From assembly GCA_950295325.1 (NCBI GenBank), contig OX485808.1, positions 8,186,501 through 8,250,500 of the forward strand: a DNA stretch of 64,000 nucleotides. Reading direction: 5' to 3'. The translations under genes and the position numbers were made by a program. Below the pieces are notes generated by a model. The model had not been told where the DNA came from. It saw only the letters and a program-made list of their open reading frames with translations, and did not search any database. Shown here one piece after another: positions 37,970 through 47,085 of the stretch; position 1 is the stretch's first letter, and each line of letters opens with the position of its first letter. Origin of the DNA: Polytrichum commune. Taxonomy: Eukaryota; Streptophyta; Polytrichopsida; Polytrichales; Polytrichaceae.

Positions 37970-38139
37970 TTCACATCAGTGCATGAACACCCACGTTTCT
38001 TTTTCTTTTTCTTTAATTTTCTTCTCAATTATGAACGTGAGTAAATAAGCATGCATGCGTAAGGGCTCCCCCGCCAATGAGCAGGCTCCTTTCTTTGAGC
38101 TCTCAACCCTCTCTACTGTAATGTACAGGAGGCCTTACA

Positions 38140-38275
38140 TGGCCGTCAGAAAGTAGTTACTAGGCCGTCAGACTTTCGCATTCAAGGGGGTTTAACATGG
38201 CACTGAGGTCTCAAGCGAGGTCCCATTCCACGTCGTTCTCAATCGACATCCTCATCTTGTTGCGTGTTCCCTTCT
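38140..38275 (+). repeat. Second, frameshifted copy of the 35536-35640 segment
   Basis: Both segments share GGCCGTCAGA, CATTCAAGGGG, GAGGTCTCAAGC and TCTCAATCGA-type blocks in the same order. Translated in the matching frame, the second copy keeps EVSSEVPFHVVLNR against EVSSQVSVHVILNR in the first. Codon-like substitutions plus an indel suggest a pseudogene copy of a coding sequence. Confidence 0.6.
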
Positions 38276-38592
38276 CCCGGTCCTTTTAAGACCTGGGGTT
38301 TGAGGTCCTCATCATTCACTCCTCACACTGGTGGAAGTCTCTTTATTTGGGCCGCATTTATATAAACGTACTTAAAGTGGACTTTCCCCAACCTTTTGCT
38401 TTTATTACAGCAACTGATACCAAATTTGCGATGATATGTATGCATCAAAATAGTTCTTTTTTTATTTATTTTGTTTTGACATAGTACTACCGTAGAGGGT
38501 TCTCTAGCTACTCCAACACATTTTCCCTTCAAAATTTGTAACGTGTCATGCTCACATTCGCCATAACCCACTTGTATTCCACGTGGAAACTA

Positions 38593-38969
38593 CACTAAAT
38601 ATGATATTCGGTGTCATATGGTATTTTGTGTCACTATGGTGACGTTTTGGATGACACTTCTTATGAACAAGTGAACAAATATTGTCATGGATGATGGATG
38701 AGTTCATCCATTGGCCAAAACGCTACCTTCTCTTGTCAACAACTTGTGATGAAGTATTGTCATGGATGATTGACATTCGGATGAAGAATCACTATGTGGG
38801 TGATAGTAATTGCAACACTGCAAATGTATAATCCCCCCACCCAAAAAAAATACAAGGAATGACAAATAATGTTGGGCTAACATTTAGTGTGGGTGGCACT
38901 ATACCCTGGTTTATAATTAGTATTGAGCAAGACAATTAGAATTGGTGACACTAAATATCGTATTTAGTG
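38593..38969. mobile_element. MITE with CACTAAATA termini, copy A
   Basis: The element starts CACTAAATATGATATTCGGT and ends with the complement of CACTAAATACGATATTTAGT, giving 24-bp terminal inverted repeats with three mismatches. A TA lies on each side (38591-38592 and 38970-38971). The interior matches the copy at 60701-61112. No coding sequence. The TA flanks fit a Tc1/mariner-like origin, but the superfamily is not certain. Confidence 0.75.
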
Positions 38970-39605
38970 TACATTCCGGCACAAGTAAAGATGAAATAAA
39001 GAGCCCTATATGATCATCGTGATGATGATTTCATTAAAAAAACAAATAGAGTACTTAACAAAGTGGACCCCAAGCCAGGTTTGGGAGCAAGACCATGAGG
39101 AAGACCCTTGATGTTATAAGCCCTTGAGGATATGTGCTTTCCGAGGTGAGGGCAAGCCAGGTTGGATTGCAAGCATAGGCAAGAGACAACTTTTGCATAT
39201 GAAAATATTTTTCATCCATCCAACATAAAAGTTAGACTCCCTATAGGTGTATTGTCAATTCATTTCAAACTACTTGGTGTAGATTAATTCAGGTGTCAAA
39301 TCGACCCAAAAAAAAGCTTGTGTTGGTAGAATGAGAGATTTGCATTGTACGCGAGAAGATTCGCGTGTCTCTACATGCGGTCCAACATGCCTTGCCCACA
39401 TATCGGGAAGCGTGATAGCAAAGAGACGATGTCAACCCTGTGTTGACATGAATGAGCAATGCTTCACCCTTGGTCGTATTGGCAAATTCATATGTGAACC
39501 CAAGTTGGTTTTACGGAACATGGCTATGGGACCATTGGTTGTTTCTTTATTGGGTTTCCACACCATAAGTGATGCAACACCAACCTTGGCCCAACTCATG
39601 GACAT

Positions 39606-39857
39606 GAACTACGATAGCATTCACATCCTCAAGGGCTTCTAATGTGAGGTGCAAGGAAGACACCACACTATATGCAACTTACAAATGAAGAACTACGATA
39701 GCATTCACATCCTCAAGGGCTTCTAATGTGAGGTGCAAGGAAGACACCACACTATATGCAACTTACAAATGAAGAACTACGATAGCATTCACATCCTCAA
39801 GGGCTTCTAATGTGAGGTGCAAGGAAGACACCACACTATATGCAACTTACAATTGAA
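39606..39857. repeat. 84-bp tandem repeat, three near-identical units
   Basis: Units start at 39606, 39690 and 39774 with GAACTACGATAGCATTCACA. The spacing is exactly 84 bases, a multiple of three, but each unit carries an in-frame TAA in the frame of the preceding open stretch (39331-39642). Near-identity points to a very recent expansion. Confidence 0.9.
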
Positions 39858-40320
39858 CTAAAAGTCACAATTGCAATGGCAATGACTATCTTCTCCCCCA
39901 CAAATCGAAAGACATGAGACATGCGCATGCACATGAATCATTAATTATTTTTATAATATTTTTTTTTAAACACACACACGTGCTTTGTTCACTACCTTGC
40001 CTCATTGCATACTTTCATTCACATGTGATTTATCGCAAACTCAATGTTGGATTTCAAGTATTAGATCCATAACATTATTTCACCTCCTCATGGATTTTTG
40101 TGGGGTTACGAATCTAGATGAGTTTGTTACCCAACATTTCCATAATATCCATTGTATATGGGGACTCGTGCTAATGTTGATGTTGGTTTGTGATGAATTG
40201 CGAGCATGGGACTGCACATAGTTAATGTTCGACCTTAATCTATGCCAAAAATGGCAAGGTACAACCAACCCGAGAATATTGAAGTCCCAAAATGGTGGTG
40301 GGTGTCCATTAACTCATGAG

Positions 40321-41334
40321 CAGGGTTCGGGAGATTTTTGAGCTCAACCAGCTAAAATCCGTCCCTTCATAATTTCTACCGGTTTTTTTAGGATTTGATC
40401 GGTTGCAAACTTATTGTCATTAATTTGGATCGGCCAATATCCTATAATTTTTTTCAAGTGCCGGTTAATTTCCTCTTCATTGTAATGACAACCGGCCAAA
40501 AACTCGGGCATTGATAAGTAAGTTGGTTTCCAATTATATCTACAAACAACATACACCATTCAACAACAATGTCCAAAGAACATATCAACATACAACAATA
40601 ATATGTAATGATATCAACATCCAACAAGAATGATCAACAATTTATCCGTAGCAGGAGTTGAACCTAAAATAAGCCATCAACCGGTTGATGGCCATGGATA
40701 AACTCTTCTATCATACCTAGGTCTTAAAACCTCATATTAGATTTGAGGCCACAACATGATAAAAGAGTAACCTGACATACCATACTATATACAAAAATGA
40801 AATTCACCAACTGTTAGAGTCAAAATCAACAATATCATCTTCACCTTCAAGAGGAAAACGCCCTGAAAGGTATCTTTGTGGATATGAAAACAAGCATCTA
40901 AACTTTGTAGAGTTCCTTCATAAAGCTATGGCTTCCATTAGTACATTATCAAGATCACCACAAAGATCTTCCATAGACACACTCATAATACATTCTAAAC
41001 ACTAGCCGTCAATAATGAAATGCAATAATGAAGCAAAAGCATCGTTAAGTTTCATGTGACCTACACGGCTGAGAACCTCCCTCATTCAATATCCGCCCAT
41101 ACCCTCAGGAGACCAGCCAATATCCGCCTATACCCTCGGGAGACCCAACTCATTTCCGCCATTTTCTGAACCTTAGGGGTTAAATTTCCTACATTATCTC
41201 ATATTGGTCGGTTGATTTCCTATACTCTTCATATTTAACTCGGTTATACGGCCGAAATCTCCCCAAAAAAATCGGTAATTTTGCAATTTCACTCGGCTAA
41301 CTTACAACTAGCTGCCGGATCTCCCCGATCATTG
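40321..41334. mobile_element. Second hAT family, non-autonomous, 1014 bp
   Basis: The element begins CAGGGTTCGGGAGAT and ends with the complement of CAATGATCGGGGAGAT. It is flanked by a perfect 8-bp duplication CTCATGAG (40313-40320 and 41335-41342). The interior has CCGGTT-rich subterminal sequence, two copies of an AATATCCGCC-CATACCCTC motif, and a perfect 20-bp palindrome at 40673-40692. No transposase is seen. Confidence 0.85.
40673..40692. repeat. Perfect 20-bp palindrome inside the hAT element
   Basis: GCCATCAACCGGTTGATGGC reads the same on both strands. It lies near the middle of the 40321-41334 element. Confidence 0.95.
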
Positions 41335-41342
41335 CTCATGAG

Positions 41343-42983
41343 CCAAGGTTGCAGAAATCCTACATATGAATGCATAGTGGCAACTCACAAAATGTTGTTG
41401 ACACGCAAGCAAAGGAAATGTGATTCGTTCTTTAGTATTCATCCAACAAAGTGTGGTTTGTACTTGAAATCTTTGGCACATGGAAACGGAAAGGACTTTC
41501 TTCAGACCAAAAATTTTCCTTATGAATCTTGTATATGCATTTGGTAGTGGAAGCTTACAATGTGCTTGTGATTTTGACAAAGAAAAAATAGCATATTCTA
41601 AGTATACATACCACTTAGTAGTGAATTTGATAGAGATTAAACACTTAGCATGGTCTTTTTGCAACCTTTTGGACACTTTTGCGGTTTTCTCTAGATATAC
41701 CATGCCAATAGCAACCTAGCCAACAACATCGCCTCCTATGGCCCCTTGCTACCCCCTTCCCCCTGGTGCACTTTCTATTAACGTTGAGTTGGGCCTATCG
41801 CCCCAACCCATATTCCCTGTCAAACCATGCGAACCATTGTCTACCATCTAGCAACCGACCCATAATTTCTTGTAAAGTTAAAAGTTACTAACTAAACCCC
41901 TAAACCCCTAAAGTTTAAATTACAAGGATATCAATAATATGGTTTAGTGAATGTTTGACTAATTGGATCTACTTCATTAACATATTATGCACTATCTACA
42001 AACAATCAATTAGAGAGTAGTGTGTGGTCTCCGAAACATTTGAAGTGTCATGACTTGCTAGAAACTATAAAAAAAAATTGGATGGCTAGAATCTCCTTAC
42101 TTTCATGTCCATGTTGATGCTTCAGATTTTTGCCAAAATGTCTTTACCTTCTTGTCGGGGGGGGGGGGGATTGACTCATTGGGGAGGTTCATATGGCATG
42201 TGCAACTGAGGGGTATTTTGATGTAGAGGTTGTATTAAATAGACAATTGCATTACCTAATTGATGTTTTAGAATACCAAACATTACTTAGAGTTGAGGGA
42301 GGGCAATAATACTTTATACCATTCCTTCATTATATCAAAAATAGCTTTGTGTAAGGGTTAAATTAAAGAACACCAATTGTCACATGTATAACCGTACCCA
42401 AACAACCAATCATCACAAGTGACAAAGATAGCCATACTAAAACAACAAAGAAACATCACAAAGCAACGGATACATAACCTATGTTCACATAATATCCGTT
42501 TTTGGTCCATACAAACAAAGTGTACTCCAAATTGCATAGTACATTCTTTTATTACAAACCATAAAATAAATCTAAAACAATAAAATTGGTCAAATTATGC
42601 ATAACACTCCATTTGTTATAATTTGCAATTCTCTATATTGTAAACAATAATTTACTTCCAAGAAATGTAGACTTTACATCCATTTTGCATTCACATACTC
42701 CGTTGGTCCCTCAAGCGTATTGTGAAGCGAACTTGGACCGGCTCCACCTTTTCCACCAACAAGAGTGCTTGAAGTGCCAATGGTCACGGGCCCTCAGTCT
42801 TGTCTGTGAAGTGGGCCATAGGCCATTGCAATGCATGCATAAAACCCCGGAAGGGGATTTGCCTGGGATTTGGCGAGAGAATTTAGTGTATTGAGGGCCA
42901 CTTCACACACAAGACTGAGAGCCCGTGACCATTGCACTTCAAGCACTCTCATTAGTGGAAAAGGCATAGCCAGTCCAAGTTCT
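41343..42983. other. Gene-free AT-rich DNA
   Basis: No gene recognised. A 13-base G tract lies at 42157-42169. Confidence 0.5.
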
Positions 42984-42991
42984 CTTCACAC

Positions 42992-43690
42992 CAGAGCCCA
43001 ACATTTTTCCTTTAAATTGCACCCAGACCCAGACCATGCCCATCAACAACGACCTATGCCCACCCATGCCCACCCATGCTATTCAAATTGCTCCCATGTA
43101 TTCAAAAATTGTGTAACGTGCATTACCTGCCTACACCAAGTCTTGGTTGGATTGGACAAATAAAAGGTCGTTCACTATCGCTGGCTTCAGCCTGGAGCGC
43201 TTCTTGGTTAGTGTATTCCTTGCATCCGAGAAGTTTGACTCCGATTTGGAGTTGGATGCAGGGATGCACAAAACCGAACGCGCCACGCGCGACATGATGG
43301 GGAATCTGGGGGCTCCTTTCAGCTTCCACCACAAGAGAATATTGAATTTCGCAGTGGTATCTCGATTCATTGGCAATGCTAAGCTCACCGCTGCAATGAT
43401 CTCATTTTTTCCGAGATCAGTGACCTTGTATGTCTCATACATACTGAACTCAAGCTCAATACGTGCGTTGAAGTTGCTAACAACTACGATCTCAACCCCA
43501 TTGTCATGAATCTCTTCTAACTCATCCTCAAACTCATCGTTATGCCCATGCCCACCCATGCCCACCCATTATAATATCGAACCCATGCTCACCCATGAAC
43601 AATAATATCGCAGCCATGCCCACCCAAAACCTATGGTCATGGGTGGGCATGGGCATGGGCATGGGTATGGGCACCCAATGTAGGGCTCTG
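42992..43690 (-). mobile_element. hAT transposon derivative, copy 3, with transposase C-terminus
   Basis: Same family as 13111-13859 and 20256-20579, in minus orientation. It starts CAGAGCCCAACATTTTTCC, ends with the complement of CAGAGCCCTACATTGGGT, and has a perfect 8-bp duplication CTTCACAC (42984-42991 and 43691-43698). CCCACCCATG arrays lie at both ends. It keeps more transposase than the other copies (43131-43565, minus) but lacks the catalytic core, so it is non-autonomous. Confidence 0.92.
43131..43565 (-). pseudogene. hAT transposase C-terminal dimerisation domain, open frame of 144 codons
   Basis: The frame starts with MGMGGHGHN, encoded by the subterminal repeat itself. It continues through KFNILLWWKLKGAPRFPIMS, ARSVLCIPASNSKSESNFSD and RNTLTKKRSRLKPAIVNDLL to a stop at 43131. 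WW-FP-AR-IPAS-SE-FS-R is the hAT dimerisation signature. The DDE catalytic part and the zinc finger are absent. The lack of stops suggests recent deletion or some constraint. Confidence 0.85.
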
Positions 43691-43698
43691 CTTCACAC

Positions 43699-44100
43699 TA
43701 CGCTTGAGGGACCAACGGAGTATGTCAATGCAAGATGGATGTAAAGTCTACATGGATTCCTACATGGCATCAAATAGATCATGTTTCATGGTCACTTGGA
43801 CTATTTTCAAAAACCACCTCTTGGAGGTAGGCCTAACACAAAATTGGGAGACCATAGCACTCCGAACGCTCACAACCGTTGATTTATTCTACTTTATCAT
43901 GTGCGAGGACCCGCATGAATGGAAATTCATTGAAATAGCATTTGGTTGAGGGCCCAATCACATATGACTTCACACTACACTTGAAGATCCATGACCACAC
44001 TACATGATTTTGGAGGTGTGTTGGGACGGCCTTTGGACACTTTCTTTTGGGCTCTCACAATCTCATGGTCACGGCTCTTGGCTCATGTGTGAAGTGACCC
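43699..44100. other. Short spacer between two DNA transposons
   Basis: An open stretch at 43704-43949 shows no recognisable protein. The sequence flanking copy 3 is imperfectly mirrored across it: 42900-42990 and 43691-44100 share phrases such as CTTCACACTACACTTGA and ATGACCA, suggesting an older host repeat. Confidence 0.4.
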
Positions 44101-44103
44101 TAA

Positions 44104-44816
44104 GGACCGCTTTACACCTAGGAGCGGGGCCAATTCCCCTAGAGGCTGATTACATGAAATTTCAGCCCCTTTTGGGTTGGAGGCCGACCTCAACTACACA
44201 TTATAATAAGATTATAATGGGGGCCAATTTTCCCATATGTAAAGGCCTTAGGGCCAAGAAGCTAGGCCGATTCAATAAATCTAGCATAACCCAACGATTC
44301 TAGCATAATCTAGCATAGAGCCGTTCATGTTTCCACATAATCCAATGGATATGGTTCGCTCAAAAAAATCATATTTTATTAAAAAAAAATTCATTGAAAT
44401 TTGACATTGGCCCCGAGGCCAAGAATTGGCCTTCCATTTTGGGTGCACCCAACTCAATGAGCTTGGGCCGTGTCAGACCATGCATTTTTTGATTAGAAAA
44501 TTCATACCATCAAATCGGCCCGGCCTCTAGGTGTAAAGGGGTTGGGGCCGACTTGAGCCTTTTGGACAATCACAAGTGAGGATTTCAAGCCTCTTACACA
44601 ACGAATCGGCCCCGCCTCTAGGTGTAAGGGGTTGGGGCCGATTTCAACCTCTTGACCAATCACAAGTGAGGATTTCAAGCCTCTTACACAACGAATCGGC
44701 CCGGCCTCTAGGTGTAAAGGGGTTGGGACCAATTTCAGCCTTTTGACCAATCACAAGTGAAGATTTCAAGCCTCTTACACAATGAATTGGCCCGGCCCCT
44801 GGGTGTAAAGCGGCCC
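44104..44816. mobile_element. PIF/Harbinger-like element with an internal array of its own end
   Basis: The left end GGACCGCTTTACACC and the complement of the right end, GGGCCGCTTTACACC, form terminal inverted repeats that continue imperfectly for about 35 bases. A 3-bp TAA lies directly on both sides (44101-44103 and 44817-44819), the target type of PIF/Harbinger elements. The right third is a 91-bp tandem array. There is no transposase, so it is non-autonomous. The superfamily call rests on the TAA duplication and the GG/CC ends. Confidence 0.75.
44513..44816. repeat. 91-bp tandem repeat, 3.3 units
   Basis: Units start at 44513, 44604, 44694 and 44785 (partial), each opening AATCGGCCCGGCC or a variant and containing CTAGGTGTAAAGGGGTTGGG. 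The last, partial unit is the right terminus of the surrounding transposon, so the array is built from copies of the terminal inverted repeat plus about 60 bases of inner sequence. Confidence 0.9.
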
Positions 44817-45080
44817 TAAGTTGGCCGCAACTCCAACGGCGAGGAGGTCAAGGGTGTGGGAAGGAGGGCATTTGTGGTAGGGTGGGGCGCTCAAGAGACA
44901 CCCAACTATTTGGTGTGGCAAAGGATGAGACCTTGTAGGCATGGAGCTTGTTAGACTAGGTGTTTGGGCATAGCTTCTGATGAGCCTGATTAAGTGCATG
45001 CATGTGCGTATTTAAAAGACGACGACGACGACGATGATCTCCACCTTTGCTGCTAAATTGTGGACGGTCGGGAACATTAA

Positions 45081-45525
45081 GGGGGGGTTTACACTATGGA
45101 CCATGAAGTCGTCCCACGTAAGAGGCCTATTTTGCGTGGGACGACTTCATGGGATGACTTCCATGGTCCAAGTTACTAAAATATTAGTTTTCATGGTTCA
45201 TGGGCCCTTCACTAGGTGTAAACCGAATGTGGACCATGAAGAATGACCATGCACCAAAAAGGCTTAAAACGGCATTTTTCTAACATGGGCCCTTGCTCTT
45301 TTTCCCGGACCACCTCTTTTGCTTGTCCCAACGGAAAACCCGTTGGACCATGGCAGTGGATAGAGTAGGCTTAAAAAATAATATTTTGTGGACCTCAACC
45401 TCCGTGGTCACTCTGCCATTTTTTCCTTGGTGTAAACCCAAGTCGTCCCGGGACGACTTCAATTTCCAATCACATCGCTTAGACGGCCGTGGGACGACTT
45501 CATGGTCCATAGTGTAAACCGCCCC
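45081..45525. mobile_element. PIF/Harbinger-like MITE, 445 bp
   Basis: The left end is a G run followed by TTTACACTATGGACCATGAA and GTCGTCCCAC. The right end is its complement for more than 30 bases, closing AAACCGCCCC. TAA flanks both sides (45078-45080 and 45526-45528). A partial inverted copy of the terminal GGGACGACTTCATGG lies inside at about 45137, so the left end itself can fold. A short GAC microsatellite sits just outside at about 45019. No coding sequence is seen. Confidence 0.85.
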
Positions 45526-45854
45526 TAACAATGCCAATGGGAGCTTATTTGATGCCACGTGTAAGTAAGCTTCTACATAGGGTGGCTTAAACCCGAGGCC
45601 TTAACTATGGGACTTCTTAGGTAAAGCATCCTGAGGTCGGAATAGTACTATGATGGGTGATTTTTGTACCACTTGATTTCAAGTGCGCCTCATCACTTGT
45701 GATCCACTCAATCAAAGTGGGGGTTATCCAAGTAAACTAGATATTTTCAACCAACCAGGTGGGAACTTCAAGCTTACCCTTTGGGGGGGGGGAGGTAGGT
45801 GGTGGCCAGTTTGTCTGCACTTGTTTGATTGTTCATCTTCTAAAGGGGGCATTA

Positions 45855-46076
45855 CACTAAATATTGTATTTATTGTCACTTACTCTTTGGAGTTACACAC
45901 TGCTATTTTTTTTTTACTACTGATGTGATTATTTGCCAAGTAAAGTTGTTGTTGTTGTATAATGTCCAAAAAACAAACAATTTGACATTTGTTGGAAAAA
46001 TATGAGATACACAATACACAAACATAGTATTGCATAAACTCAAAATAGTATGTGACACTAAATACAAAATTTAGTG
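45855..46076. mobile_element. MITE with CACTAAATA termini, copy B
   Basis: It starts CACTAAATATTGTATTTATT and ends with the complement of CACTAAATTTTGTATTTAGT, again with TA on both sides (45853-45854 and 46077-46078). At 222 bp it is the shortest copy of the family. Confidence 0.75.
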
Positions 46077-46714
46077 TAGTCATCAAGGGGTCCTCTACTT
46101 CTTGTAGTGCCTGATTCAAAATTACATATAAACTTAAACCAACTAAAAAATGAGGCAACACCATAATTCACACCTGTGACAACATTGGAGTTGTCTTTCT
46201 TTTTCTTTTTGCTTCTACATGTGGTGTTGAAGGAGATCGACTGACATCAACAACATTGTTGGTTGGATCCTCTTAGATCCTATACCCACACTTGCAAGTG
46301 GCATAGCTCCTCCTCGAAGCACATAGTGCAATACTCTTGCACAATGGGATTTGGCATAAAAAAACTAATTCATCGATTCATGCCTTGATTTTGCGTGCTT
46401 TGGCCATCACAAAGCCCACTTGAGCTTGCGCTGCGATTACAAACTCTATTTGCCCCAATTGCTCTAGTTTCTCCTTAGCAACCTCCACGCCCGTGAGCTA
46501 GTTGATGCACTAAAACAATGACCATTTGATGCAGTTTGTTGAGGTGCATCAATCGTGTTGTTTGATCCTCGTCCTCTACATCTAAGTTACAACCTCATGT
46601 TGTTCACTTGTGGTTTATGCTTCCTTCCTCCTATCGAAATTTGGAGCTCTCATCCTTTCCTCTCTCAAAAACGTCCAGCTAGGTATCTCCTTGCTGTAAG
46701 ACATGCAACATTGT
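46077..46714. other. Gene-free DNA
   Basis: No gene recognised between the MITE and the large foldback. Confidence 0.4.
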
Positions 46715-47085
46715 GCAAAATGCCCTGGGCTAGATCACATGCATCTTCATTCGGCTGGCCATGCCCCTCCCACGCCTCCTTCATTGCCCGGTCTTCATGT
46801 CCGCACCTGTGTGGGAACTCTTTCCCGTTGGGAACTAATGTGACTATACCCGGTCACTTAGCCATTAAGCTCCTTTGGTATGTGAAGGAACTCCATCAAT
46901 TAACTTGGAAATAATGAAAGTGATGTCAACTTCAATATTTGTAATTTTGAGTAGAAATTGTCACATTAGTTCCCAATAAGGAGTAGTTCCCATGTAGGTG
47001 CGGGCAGGAAGACCGGAAAATGAAGGAGGCATGAGAGGGGCAGGGCCTAGCTGAATGAAGATGTGATCTATCCCACGACGTGCAA
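46715..47085. repeat. Large foldback with arms of about 125 bp
   Basis: The left arm (about 46715-46843) is the reverse complement of the right arm (about 46961-47085) at roughly 80 percent by eye. Shared blocks include GTCACATTAGTTCCCAA, GAAGACCGG, AATGAAGGAGGC and GAATGAAGATG. The spacer is about 115 bases. No target duplication was resolved. Confidence 0.75.

Noticed and set aside
39606-39857. CRISPR-like array
   Set aside because: Direct tandem units without spacers in a plant nuclear context; an ordinary tandem duplication.
40630-40700. tRNA-like B-box (complement of GGAGTTGAACCT) next to a palindrome
   Set aside because: No cloverleaf could be drawn: no acceptor stem or anticodon arm, and the site lies inside a hAT element.
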